Assembly (NCBI GenBank): GCA_002393575.1
Contig: DGSN01000007.1
Span: 6,670-70,669, forward strand
Length of the DNA stretch: 64,000 nucleotides
Source: Prevotellaceae bacterium UBA4361
GTDB taxonomy: Bacteria; Bacteroidota; Bacteroidia; Bacteroidales; Bacteroidaceae
Direction: 5' to 3'
In this document: positions 25,108 to 32,814 of the stretch, one piece after another
Layout of the letters: each line of letters opens with the position of its first letter
Numbering within the stretch: position 1 is the first letter of the stretch
Made by a program: the position numbers and the translations under genes
Notes under the pieces: model-generated
Seen by the model: the letters and a program-made list of their open reading frames with translations, nothing else
What the model was told of the DNA's origin: nothing
The model's database searches: none

Positions 25108-25530
25108 CTACGGATGATTGGAGGTTTGGGAATTCTTTATGTCTGTGTAGAGATTCATTTGGAGTCTAATCCTTTCTCTGATGGACTGAAGCCAGTCCAA
25201 TTTCTCTTTACAAACAGCGTCGTACCCTTTTATTATTGCCTGTTTAAGTTCTTGATCCAAATCGGAGAGGATGGAATTACATATAGATTCGTCCTTTTGA
25301 GTCCACTCCATAGGAGGATAATCGTTAGGGAATGTCTTTATTTCATTGATGGTACGTCTGAGGGCGGTGATGGTTCGTGCGTCCTTGTCGCTGCCAGTGA
25401 TATGGTCTTGAAGGTCAAGTTCCATCTCTTTGATTTGCTTGATTGCTTGGGTGTATCGCTTTCCAAGTCCGAAGATAACGATGGCTTGGAGTAAGACGAC
25501 AGCGAATGCGATGATGATTGCTATTTCCAT
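25108..25530 (-). CDS. Membrane-anchored coiled-coil protein (Rz-like topology)
   Basis: 140 aa from the ATG at 25530. The frame extends 47 codons further, but those encode the translated dispersed repeats (PLGSAES, NPINPI) and are rejected. One N-terminal hydrophobic helix (IAIIIAFAVVLLQAIVIFGL) is followed by long charged helices. The codon just upstream of the start is preceded by a run of ten C (minus strand). Confidence 0.5.
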   Translation of the reverse strand: MEIAIIIAFAVVLLQAIVIFGLGKRYTQAIKQIKEMELDLQDHITGSDKDARTITALRRTINEIKTFPNDYPPMEWTQKDESICNSILSDLDQELKQAIIKGYDAVCKEKLDWLQSIRERIRLQMNLYTDIKNSQTSNHP

Positions 25531-25570
25531 GATGGGGGGGGGGATGGGGTTAATGGGGTTGGTGAGAAGG

Positions 25571-25635
25571 CTCTCGGCTGAGCCGAGAGGTACGGAGAAA
25601 CGAAAGACTGAAAGCAGAACTTTCAGGAACGGTGG
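25571..25635 (+). repeat. Composite of two palindromes (both suffix classes)
   Basis: CTCTCGGC-TGA-GCCGAGAG plus GTACGGAGAAAC, then CTGAAAG-CAGAA-CTTTCAG plus GAACGGTGG. The stems differ but pair perfectly, and the order (TACGGAG class then ACGGTGG class) recurs at 26915 and 28734. Confidence 0.9.
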
Positions 25636-25639
25636 TGGG

Positions 25640-26281
25640 TTAGAGAATGGTGATTTCTTCGATGTCTTCACCAGGGCATAGGGGCATTATGACTATTTCA
25701 ATGTCTTTGTCTTCAACGCCCAATAGCATGGGTGTGACTCTGTGTTCGAGCATTTCCGCGTGTCGAAGTATCAGTGTGTCCACTTCAAGGTATTTCATAA
25801 CGTTTGACAGGAGTTTGATGTGTCCGTAAGCCAGATAACAGCCGTTGATAGTGAACTGACATGTGATTGGTTTGTAGCCGGAAATGTCTCCTGTTCCTTC
25901 GCACACGGGACAACCGTACCAATGAGTATAATGTTTACCGTCCCTATCGTGGTAATGCCAATATACCTCTCCGTTCCCTCCGCATTCAGGGCAGGTACGG
26001 TCTTTTTCTTTTTCCGGTGCTTTTGCAAATGCGTCCGATAGCATTTTCTGTGTCAGTTTTTCGTTGCGTGTGGGTGCAGGAATCACTGTTTCCGTATTAG
26101 GAGGTGTGCGGTCGTTGACGGTTTCGGGATATGTATTTTCGCATAGTGCTGCATTGATGCGGATGAGATTACGTCCGTCTGTGGCACATACCTTGCCATG
26201 CTGAAGGAATGGTGCCGTGATGGAAGGTCGGTGTTCGTCGGCTGAGACAAAGAGGTAGAGCAGGGCTTTTTCGTTATTCAT
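25640..26281 (-). CDS. DnaJ-type zinc-finger phage protein
   Basis: 213 aa from the ATG at 26281; the 45 codons upstream encode a repeat (TVPESSAFG) and are rejected. It has a CPECGGNGEVY and CPVCEGTGDI pair, the CxxCxGxG zinc motif of DnaJ. The rest is beta-rich. It may bind nucleic acid or protein; unknown role. Confidence 0.6.
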   Translation of the reverse strand: MNNEKALLYLFVSADEHRPSITAPFLQHGKVCATDGRNLIRINAALCENTYPETVNDRTPPNTETVIPAPTRNEKLTQKMLSDAFAKAPEKEKDRTCPECGGNGEVYWHYHDRDGKHYTHWYGCPVCEGTGDISGYKPITCQFTINGCYLAYGHIKLLSNVMKYLEVDTLILRHAEMLEHRVTPMLLGVEDKDIEIVIMPLCPGEDIEEITIL

Positions 26282-26300
26282 TGTTGATGGGTTGTTTTGA

Positions 26301-26328
26301 CCGAAAGCGGAACTTTCGGGGACGGTGG
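26301..26328 (+). repeat. Dispersed palindrome, ACGGTGG class
   Basis: CCGAAAG-CGGAA-CTTTCGG followed by GGACGGTGG. Confidence 0.85.
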
Positions 26329-26348
26329 TGGGGATGGAGAAAAGGGAT

Positions 26349-26597
26349 TTAGACTGGGTTATGGCTGGAGACTTCGAAGTGTCCGCCGTAGGGAGAGAAG
26401 TCTGATGGTGAGTCATAAACTTCTATGAGGATAGCGTCGCAGAGTCGTTTTCGCTCTGTCTTTCCGATTTCGAAGCAGAGGCTTCGCAAAGAGCATTGCT
26501 GGCAAGCCTGAGTACCTTGTTTGTCGGCAGCATTCTTCTTGATGATGTGCGTGTCTGGTCCCAGTTTTAGTTTGATAACTCTGGAGATTCTTGCCAT
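26349..26597 (-). CDS. Small hypothetical protein with CxxC
   Basis: 82 aa with ACQQCSLRSLCFEIGKTERK, a three-Cys cluster often seen in small phage zinc proteins. It abuts the coiled-coil gene upstream by one base. Confidence 0.5.
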   Translation of the reverse strand: MARISRVIKLKLGPDTHIIKKNAADKQGTQACQQCSLRSLCFEIGKTERKRLCDAILIEVYDSPSDFSPYGGHFEVSSHNPV

Positions 26598-26598
26598 A

Positions 26599-26874
26599 TC
26601 ATTTTAGATTTTCGTTTTCCAAACGGTGGTAGTCGGTCAGGAGTCTGTCGTAATCGATTCCACAAGCTTCGAGCTTGTGATTGAGCTTCTGAATGGTTGT
26701 GTTGGCTTCTTGAAGACGTTTTTCAAGGTCTTTCGTCTGAGCCTTGGCTTGTCCCAGTTGTTCGAGTAGTCCCTTAGTGACGTGGCGTTCCTTGAGAAGT
26801 TTGTCGTCGAGCTGTGCAGCAACAAAAACCGCCAGTATCAGGAAGACTGTGAGAATGATGGTTGCAGGTGTCAT
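26599..26874 (-). CDS. Membrane-anchored coiled-coil protein
   Basis: 91 aa. A single N-terminal transmembrane helix (residues 4-21, TIILTVFLILAVFVAAQL) and a continuous coiled coil (LLEQLGQAKAQTKDLEKRLQ). Topology as in spanin or i-spanin proteins; the function is not known here. Confidence 0.5.
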   Translation of the reverse strand: MTPATIILTVFLILAVFVAAQLDDKLLKERHVTKGLLEQLGQAKAQTKDLEKRLQEANTTIQKLNHKLEACGIDYDRLLTDYHRLENENLK

Positions 26875-26914
26875 AGTTTTTTGGTTGATGGGGTTAATGG
26901 GTTTGGTGAGAAAG

Positions 26915-27030
26915 CTCTCGGCTGAGCCGAGAGGTACGGAGAAACGAAGGACTGAAAGCAGAAGTTTCAGGGACGGTGGAGAGGGGAACCCGAAAGCGAA
27001 ACTTTTGGGAACGGTGGCAGGAACGGTGGC
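26915..27030 (+). repeat. Composite of three or more palindromes
   Basis: CTCTCGGC-TGA-GCCGAGAG plus GTACGGAGAAAC; CTGAAAG-CAGAA-GTTTCAG plus GGACGGTGG (one mismatch); CCCGAAAG-CGAAA-CTTTTGGG plus AACGGTGG, ending with a bare GGAACGGTGG. Confidence 0.85.
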
Positions 27031-27032
27031 TT

Positions 27033-27422
27033 TTAAAGTTCCAGTTCCTTGGAGAGTCCGAAGAGGTTGAGGGCGTGCTGGAGTTCGTGGACATAACAGA
27101 CGTTGGAGATGACGGTATCAGGCAGTGACATTTCCGTGATGTGGTATTCGATGGAGTAAGTGCCGTCGTTGTATTCCTCGATGGAGAGGTCGAAGTAATC
27201 CTCGAATATGCCGTACTTGAATCCTCCGTTTTTCTCGTCGAAGTTCTTAGCCAAGAATGTCTGTGTGATGAAGATGGGGAAGGCATCCATAACAGAGCAC
27301 CATGTTTGCAGTTCCTTCGAGAAGAACAGCCAGTTGCCATCCTTCATTTGCAGTCCTTGAATGGTGTGAGGGTGTCCATTCAGCAGCAGCTTATCACCTA
27401 TAGTCAAGCCTGTTATTTCCAT
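27033..27422 (-). CDS. Hypothetical phage protein, paralogue of the next gene
   Basis: 129 aa. It starts with a beta-rich domain (ITGLTIGDKLLLNGHPH) and ends YVHELQHALNLFGLSKELEL, almost the same as the 27433-27834 protein's YVHLLQHFLQVIGIEKDIEL. The two adjacent genes look like a tandem duplication. Function unknown. Confidence 0.55.
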   Translation of the reverse strand: MEITGLTIGDKLLLNGHPHTIQGLQMKDGNWLFFSKELQTWCSVMDAFPIFITQTFLAKNFDEKNGGFKYGIFEDYFDLSIEEYNDGTYSIEYHITEMSLPDTVISNVCYVHELQHALNLFGLSKELEL

Positions 27423-27432
27423 GATTAAGATA

Positions 27433-27834
27433 TTAAAGTTCGATGTCTTTTTCTATGCCGATTACTTGTAGGAAGTGCTGGAGCAAGTGTACGTATTTAC
27501 ATTGGCATACAGCAAATTCGTGTTTGCTGAAATGGACGAAGGTCTCTATGCGTCCACCATCCCAAATCAGTTGTCCACCACCTTCGATATTGGCAAAGTT
27601 GATGTCAGCGATGATAAAGCCAATACCTGTGTGCTTGAATCCGTTCTTCATGAGGATTTCGGAGGTGAGTGGAATGGGGCGCAGTTCGCTTATCAGACAA
27701 GGTTTCTCGTCGGATAATCCTACGTTGCCGTAATCGTCGATGAATCTTACTTTTTCTTTTTGCTTGTTTATCATCACCCAGTCGCCGATGCTTAGGTTGT
27801 AGGGTGTGAAGTAAGGCGTTTGTTTCCGGCTCAT
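27433..27834 (-). CDS. Hypothetical phage protein, paralogue of the previous gene
   Basis: 133 aa from the ATG at 27834 (a longer frame from 27891 lies inside the upstream gene). The layout matches its neighbour: a beta-rich N-terminus (YNLSIGDWVMINKQKEKVRF) and a shared C-terminal helix. The short spacing suggests both are co-expressed. Confidence 0.55.
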   Translation of the reverse strand: MSRKQTPYFTPYNLSIGDWVMINKQKEKVRFIDDYGNVGLSDEKPCLISELRPIPLTSEILMKNGFKHTGIGFIIADINFANIEGGGQLIWDGGRIETFVHFSKHEFAVCQCKYVHLLQHFLQVIGIEKDIEL

Positions 27835-27838
27835 GATG

Positions 27839-28180
27839 TCATTTCTTGGTGAGTTTTTGGTAGATTTGGATGAGTTCCTTGTCGGAGGCATGTTGGTGTT
27901 CCTTGAGTACGTTCAGGAATTTCTCACGTCCCAGGGCGCGGTAGAATTTTACGAAGTCCTTGCGGCAGAGGTCGGCGGGTTCGCCTGGTTCGATGGCTTT
28001 TTCACGCCCAGCCTTTTCCGCTTCGATGGAGCATTCGTAGATGTCCTTTCCTTCCTTGTTCACGATGATGTACTCATGTGAGCCGATTTTAACTTCACCT
28101 GTATGTCGGGCGATGGAAAAGTAAGTGTTTGCCCAATATTCTTCTGCCATGCAGACAGGTGCGAAAGTATTAGTTCCCAT
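27839..28180 (-). CDS. Hypothetical phage protein
   Basis: 113 aa, with a helical C-terminus (FYRALGREKFLNVLKEHQHA). Overlaps the following gene by 11 bases. No family recognised. Confidence 0.45.
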   Translation of the reverse strand: MGTNTFAPVCMAEEYWANTYFSIARHTGEVKIGSHEYIIVNKEGKDIYECSIEAEKAGREKAIEPGEPADLCRKDFVKFYRALGREKFLNVLKEHQHASDKELIQIYQKLTKK

Positions 28181-28691
28181 GAAAGTAAACTTGAAATAAG
28201 AAAACGAAGAATGCGAATGCTACGAGCCATCCTAAGATGGTGAAGAGGAAGGTGATTTTCCATGTGCGTCGAGCCGAACGCTCGTATGAATGTGCCTTAT
28301 TGATGCTGGCAAGGTTTTCGCCAAAGCAAGTATCGAACAAGCTTCTCACGTAATTAGTAGCAAAGACTGAAATTCTTCTTCTCTCTTCCTCAGACAGCAA
28401 GACGAGTGGCTTGTCGGTGTTGTCATCCATCGATGGGGCATAGATATAGAGAGAGGATGGCTTGCAGTCCAGTTCGTAAGAGTGTTTCAGGTCATCGCAA
28501 CCGATGTTTGTTTTTCTGACTTCTGCACGGATGCGGACTTCGAACACGCCGTATTGCTCGTATAGTTCTCGCGCTCGTTTCTCAATCTGCTTGGCGTTTG
28601 CTCGTGCCAGACTGAGGATTCGCTTGTAGTCTGATTCGTTCAGCTCGATTTTGGGGTGAACGTAGGGTTCTTTGAGGTAAGTGTTTGCCAT
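28170..28691 (-). CDS. Protein with C-terminal membrane helix
   Basis: 173 aa. A helical, charged N-terminal two thirds (LARANAKQIEKRARELYEQY) and a hydrophobic helix near residues 148-170 (FLFTILGWLVAFAFFVFLF). Tail-anchored topology. Function unknown. Confidence 0.5.
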   Translation of the reverse strand: MANTYLKEPYVHPKIELNESDYKRILSLARANAKQIEKRARELYEQYGVFEVRIRAEVRKTNIGCDDLKHSYELDCKPSSLYIYAPSMDDNTDKPLVLLSEEERRRISVFATNYVRSLFDTCFGENLASINKAHSYERSARRTWKITFLFTILGWLVAFAFFVFLFQVYFHGN

Positions 28692-28733
28692 TTGTTTTTG
28701 GGGTTTATGGGGTTAATGGTTTTTATGAGTGGG

Positions 28734-28873
28734 CTCTCGGCTGAGCCGAGAGGTACGGAGAAACGAAGGACTGAAAGCAGAACTTTCGGGGACGGTGGAG
28801 AGGGGAACCTGAAAGCGAAACTTTTGAGAACGGTGGCTTTTGAAACCCGAAACAAAATTTCGGGGGACGGTGG
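28734..28873 (+). repeat. Composite of four palindromes
   Basis: CTCTCGGC-TGA-GCCGAGAG plus GTACGGAGAAAC; CTGAAAG-CAGAA-CTTTCGG plus GGACGGTGG; a CTGAAAG-CGAAA-CTTTTGAG variant; CCCGAAA-CAAAA-TTTCGGG plus GGACGGTGG. It fills the whole gap between two minus-strand genes. Confidence 0.85.
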
Positions 28874-28882
28874 CTGGAGGGG

Positions 28883-29101
28883 TTAAGTGGCATCGACCCA
28901 TTGAGAAAGTCGGAGTGCTCCGATTCTTGGTTCGTATTCGTTACAGCATTTTTTGTATCGTGCCACAAACCTTTCTTTGGTGATTTTGCATTCCGCTATA
29001 ATAGGGTTTTCTTTGACTCGCCTCATACAGATGGCGTGTTTGCAGTCCATGCAGCAGACGCCCGTCTGTTGTTTCTTTGTTTTCTTTGATGCTACAGCCA
29101 T
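28883..29101 (-). CDS. Small Cys-rich protein
   Basis: 72 aa with VCCMDCKHAICMRRVKENPI and KKCCNEY: five to six Cys, probably zinc-binding. It overlaps the methyltransferase gene by 10 bases and is coupled to it. Confidence 0.5.
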   Translation of the reverse strand: MAVASKKTKKQQTGVCCMDCKHAICMRRVKENPIIAECKITKERFVARYKKCCNEYEPRIGALRLSQWVDAT

Positions 29102-30762
29102 TTCTCGTTGAGTAGTTTCGTGCAGAGTGCTTCACACAGCTTCTGTGCCATGCCCACCTCTACCGCGTTGCCAATGAATTTCTTTTGTTCCGCCTGAGTA
29201 CCAATGAGGATGTAGTCGGAAGGGAATCCCATGATGCGTTTCAGTTCCATTACTGTGAGCATTCGCATTTTGATGTCGATGATGCCGTACATTGCCATGA
29301 ATTCCTTGATTTGTCGAGTCATGGGTGAGTCGTGCTCATAGATTTCGATGGCGAGGTCGCCTTGTTCCGTGCTGACCAGGTAAGGAGGCATCTTGTCCAT
29401 CCGTGCAATGAGTGTGAAACAAGGCTTTTCGATGCTTCCTCCATCGCTTTGGAACGAATACGGATTCATTAGGTACTGAGATGACGCTAATCTTAGCTTG
29501 TCGAAAGGCACGTCTGGCATGGGAGCATCCATGTCGATACTTACGAGGGCGTGTCGCTCCTTGGTGGTGATGGTAGGGTTGGGTTCATCGATAGAGCTGT
29601 TGTAGCCATTTCCGAAATAGGCAGTCACGAAAGCGTGTCGGTCCTTTGTGGTGATGGTAGAAGCTGGTACGTTGAGAGAATGATTATGCTCGTTACCACC
29701 ATAATACTCAGAGATGAAACGTGCAGATACCAGAGCGTGATGATCCACGCACGTGACTGTGCCCGCTGGCTGTTCGATGCTTTGATTCTTGCTCATCGGT
29801 TCACCTGAAAACTGCTTACTGAGAAAATTCAGTTTGACCAATCCGAGGCGGTTCTGTACCGCCACGGTGGGACAAGGCTCGTCGATGGAGGGTGCGTTAT
29901 GCTGTGCGGACTGGTTCATGGAATTGTACTTGAGAATCCAAGCGTCGTGCTTGTCCTTTCCACCTGCCACGAACTTCACCAGTCCTGCATAGATGCGCTG
30001 AAGTGTTTTCTCGCAGAGCGGCTTCTTACGTTGAAATATGCTTGTCCCTTCCTCTTGGAGGTCGAGCACATCGCGGACGGCTTTCCATTTCTTGTAGGTG
30101 AGGAACATGCCAGAGTCGCCATCCTTGGCGTATGTAGGTATAGGGAAAGCGATGGGTAGTCCGATTTGTGCGAAGAGTCCGAAGAACCTTTTCCTTGAAG
30201 TGTATGCGCCAAAGTCAGCGGCATTGAGGATGCGGTAATCGAATTCATAGCCATAGGCGTTCACCTGCTTCACCCATCGGACATAATCCGCGCCGTTGAA
30301 CCGAGATAGTGGGTGTCCGTTCTCGTCGAGTTTTCCCCACGACATGAATTCCTCCACATTCTCTATTTGGATATAGTTGGGTTTGATGGTTTTGATATAG
30401 CGGAACAGGTGTTCAGCGAGTGTGCGGCTGTCCGCATCCCTTGGCTGTCCTCCCTTTGCCTTCGAGAAGTTCGTGCATTCCAGCGATGCCCACAGTACGA
30501 CGCGTGCGTCAGGGTATAGGCTCTTCATCTTGTGCAGGTGCTCGATGAGCGGAGTGAGTTCCAGTGTGCGAATATCCTCCATGAAGTGCAGGGCGTCGGG
30601 ATGGTTAGCCTGGTGCGAGAGGATGGCATTGGCATCATGGTTGACACAAGCAATCACCTTGGCGCATTTAGAGCCGTTGATGGTTGCATGTTCAACGCCA
30701 GTGGACGTTCCACCAGCCCCACAGAAGAGGTCTATATATAATAGGTAAGGACAGGAGCTCAT
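29092..30762 (-). CDS. C5-cytosine DNA methyltransferase
   Basis: 556 aa from the ATG at 30762 (the 64 codons upstream are translated repeats). Motif I is LFCGAGGTS (near residue 12), the catalytic block is LECTNFSKAKGG (Cys near residue 94) instead of the usual PCQ, and IENVEEF (near 132) is motif VI. The target-recognition region has recurring S-I-x-x-P-x-x-T-I-T-T-K modules. It methylates cytosine at C5 in DNA, probably to protect phage DNA from host restriction. It is the first gene of the long minus-strand operon behind a host-type promoter. Confidence 0.88.
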   Translation of the reverse strand: MSSCPYLLYIDLFCGAGGTSTGVEHATINGSKCAKVIACVNHDANAILSHQANHPDALHFMEDIRTLELTPLIEHLHKMKSLYPDARVVLWASLECTNFSKAKGGQPRDADSRTLAEHLFRYIKTIKPNYIQIENVEEFMSWGKLDENGHPLSRFNGADYVRWVKQVNAYGYEFDYRILNAADFGAYTSRKRFFGLFAQIGLPIAFPIPTYAKDGDSGMFLTYKKWKAVRDVLDLQEEGTSIFQRKKPLCEKTLQRIYAGLVKFVAGGKDKHDAWILKYNSMNQSAQHNAPSIDEPCPTVAVQNRLGLVKLNFLSKQFSGEPMSKNQSIEQPAGTVTCVDHHALVSARFISEYYGGNEHNHSLNVPASTITTKDRHAFVTAYFGNGYNSSIDEPNPTITTKERHALVSIDMDAPMPDVPFDKLRLASSQYLMNPYSFQSDGGSIEKPCFTLIARMDKMPPYLVSTEQGDLAIEIYEHDSPMTRQIKEFMAMYGIIDIKMRMLTVMELKRIMGFPSDYILIGTQAEQKKFIGNAVEVGMAQKLCEALCTKLLNEKWL

Positions 30763-30783
30763 AGATTTCTTTCTTTCTGATGA

Positions 30784-30852
30784 CCGAAAGCAGAACTTTC
30801 GGGAACGGTGGTTTTTTCTGAACCCGAAAGCAGAACTTTCGGGAACGGTGGT
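30784..30852 (+). repeat. Two tandem palindromes in the methyltransferase leader
   Basis: CCGAAAG-CAGAA-CTTTCGG plus GAACGGTGG twice (30784-30811 and 30823-30852), 12 bases apart, in the 5' leader of the methyltransferase mRNA. Confidence 0.85.
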
Positions 30853-30924
30853 TTTTGGAAAGTAGATTCGCAGAGGGTGCGAAAATGGATTTGTAAAAAA
30901 TTTTATCTCTTTAAAATTCGCTTG

Positions 30925-30955
30925 CAAATATAGCAGATAAATTTTTATCAACAAA
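30925..30955 (-). promoter_or_regulatory. Host-type promoter for the minus-strand operon
   Basis: On the minus strand TTTG (30955-30952), 19 bases, TATATTTG (30932-30925), the Bacteroidetes primary-sigma consensus. It faces the methyltransferase and the early operon. Confidence 0.75.
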
Positions 30956-31050
30956 AATTTTTATGCAAAAAATTACGAATTGCCTAAAATATTTTCACAC
31001 AAATAAATTTTTACCTCAAAATAATTTTTGTGTAGGATAAAATTTTTATT
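30936..31050. promoter_or_regulatory. Operator-like array in the divergent control region
   Basis: Five AT-rich elements of the form ATAAATTTTTAT: 30936-30949 (GATAAATTTTTATC, palindromic), about 30952-30965, 31001-31014, 31019-31031 and 31035-31050. They lie between and over the two divergent promoters, a likely binding array for the adjacent regulator. Confidence 0.55.
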
Positions 31051-31057
31051 ATATTTG
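31027..31057 (+). promoter_or_regulatory. Host-type promoter for the regulator gene
   Basis: TTTG (31027-31030), 19 bases, TATATTTG (31050-31057), 18 bases before the ATG at 31076. The same spacing as the divergent minus-strand promoter. Confidence 0.8.
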
Positions 31058-31075
31058 CACAAAAATAAAACACAC

Positions 31076-31732
31076 ATGTATAAGTTCAATCAGAAACTGC
31101 TTCAGCTCTTTCCCTTGCTGACGAGTAAGAATCTTTTGGAGGTTCGAAAGTTGATAGAGGAAGACAGTGACGAGTTGCAGAAGATGAAGCGTAGGAAGCG
31201 AGTACGTCTTTCCACACTTATCTACTACTGCAACCGCTACTGGATTGGGACGAGTGCATTTATCACGCCCGATGGTGAGGGAGAGAACGACTACAAGGTG
31301 TTTAAAGGGAAGTGGACGGACATCACCTTTGACATCCAGACGTTGCTGAGTGACTTGCTTTCCCGTCCAGGTGTGTCAAGTAAAATCAAGCTAAGGAAAG
31401 TGCTTGGAACGAATCAAGTCACTTTCGACCAGTGGTTTCCGCCGAAGGACGACAAGCCTTCGAATATATGGGTAGGAGAATTCTTACGTTTGTGCGATGC
31501 TTTCTCTTTGAATCCGAGTAAGTATCTGATAGACAAGAATTCCCCCGTGAAAGACATCTATAAGAGTTTGGACTACCAGAAGCAGGGAGAAACAAATATC
31601 ACGATAGGCTTGTTGCGTGTTCAGATTAGCAAGCTGGAGGAGAAAATCGAGGAGATGCAGAAGGAGAATAAAGCCTTACGTGCTCGTATTCTGAAGAGTG
31701 CCTATACGCGAGAAGAGTCAAAGGACGAATGA
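31076..31732 (+). CDS. Probable phage transcriptional regulator (XRE-like HTH plus coiled coil)
   Basis: 218 aa, start chosen 18 bases after the -7 box. The middle region (KIKLRKVLGTNQVTFDQWFP, then IWVGEFLRLCDAFSLNPSKYL) resembles an XRE-type helix-turn-helix with its follow-on helices. The C-terminus (LLRVQISKLEEKIEEMQKEN) is a coiled coil for oligomerisation. It stands alone, divergent from the early operon, and the promoter region has repeated AT-rich palindromes, all as expected for a repressor or switch protein. Its last 15 bases overlap the converging tail gene. Confidence 0.6.
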   Translation: MYKFNQKLLQLFPLLTSKNLLEVRKLIEEDSDELQKMKRRKRVRLSTLIYYCNRYWIGTSAFITPDGEGENDYKVFKGKWTDITFDIQTLLSDLLSRPGVSSKIKLRKVLGTNQVTFDQWFPPKDDKPSNIWVGEFLRLCDAFSLNPSKYLIDKNSPVKDIYKSLDYQKQGETNITIGLLRVQISKLEEKIEEMQKENKALRARILKSAYTREESKDE

Positions 31733-32809
31733 TGTGATGGATGATCCGTTCAGGGCAGGAGTCACGTCGAAGTCCACCGACTGAAGATTCTGAGTTTTCT
31801 TATCGTAGATGGTGACTTTCTCATCGGTTGGTTTGATGGTGCAAGGAACCCATAGTCCTTCCATCATCATCCAGAAGTGCTTCGCCGAGAGAAATTCCGT
31901 TGCCCACCATGCAATCCATTCCCTTGTCTGAGGTCCAGACGAGCATCCGTAGAACTCCGTGCCTTCCGCCTGTATCATGGTTCGAACAGGAGCAGGATGA
32001 AACGATGGGGTTTGTGAGAGGTTTGTTTCTTCACTTTCCGATTCCCATTCAAGACTTTCCTTTGACAGTGCAGAAACCGTCTCTACCACTCCGAAGGCAT
32101 TCACGAAGGCGAAGAGTCGTCTATCAGCGTTTGTCTCTCCGAATACCCGTCGCATTCCGTCGAAGTACGTGTTCATCCCTTGGATGATGGTCGCGTTTGT
32201 TGCTACCACCCGTTTGAGTTGCGTATCGAAATAGGCATGAGTAATGATGTCGCCCACAGCATACACCTCTCCGTTGGCAGGTTTGCGAGTTAGGTCAGAA
32301 AAGCTGATTGGGTATTCCGAAGGGAAGTGAGCGGTTTTGTACCGCTCGAATGCCGACAATCCTCCAGCCACGCCAATTCCGTTGACGGCAGGCTGTTCGT
32401 TGACGTATCCTCCAAAGATGGCTTCGGGCGAGTCGTAGCGCACGTTTTTCAGCATGTATTCATCCTTGGCGTAGAGGTGGTATTTGATGAATGGGTAGGT
32501 GAATGACGCACCGCTTTGCAATATCTCGTTGGCATCTGGGATGAACGGAGCCAGTGCCGAGCGTATTGCCGACGAAATATCGAACGGAATTGACTGTCCC
32601 GATGCAGCTTCGGCAGAGAACGGATGTTCAGAAGTGACCGCCGTGTAGTCACCGTTTTCATCATAGAGCAGGAATGTGCAAGCCACTCTGAGCTTTACCT
32701 TGCAGAGGTATGCAGTAGCAGGGAATGTGCCCGCCACCACTTGCACGATAATGGGAGAATGTGCGAAGTTCAGTCCTTCGCCTTGAGTGAGAGGTCCGAA
32801 TGATGCCAT
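31718..32809 (-). CDS. Phage tail / baseplate-type structural protein
   Basis: 363 aa, beta-rich, starting MASFGPLTQGEGLNFAHSPI. It lies downstream of the 1009-aa tail protein, 5 bases apart and co-transcribed. No catalytic motif; tail or baseplate role inferred from size and neighbourhood. Confidence 0.5.
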   Translation of the reverse strand: MASFGPLTQGEGLNFAHSPIIVQVVAGTFPATAYLCKVKLRVACTFLLYDENGDYTAVTSEHPFSAEAASGQSIPFDISSAIRSALAPFIPDANEILQSGASFTYPFIKYHLYAKDEYMLKNVRYDSPEAIFGGYVNEQPAVNGIGVAGGLSAFERYKTAHFPSEYPISFSDLTRKPANGEVYAVGDIITHAYFDTQLKRVVATNATIIQGMNTYFDGMRRVFGETNADRRLFAFVNAFGVVETVSALSKESLEWESESEETNLSQTPSFHPAPVRTMIQAEGTEFYGCSSGPQTREWIAWWATEFLSAKHFWMMMEGLWVPCTIKPTDEKVTIYDKKTQNLQSVDFDVTPALNGSSITSFVL

Positions 32810-32814
32810 GTTAA

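Noticed and set aside
25531..25671. N-terminal extension of the 25108 gene
   Set aside because: Translated repeat sequence; the ATG at 25530 begins the membrane helix.
26282..26416. N-terminal extension of the 25640 gene
   Set aside because: Translated repeat sequence; the ATG at 26281 is the likely start.
30763..30954. N-terminal extension of the cytosine methyltransferase frame
   Set aside because: It translates dispersed repeats (TVPESSAFG type) and lies upstream of a good ATG at 30762.
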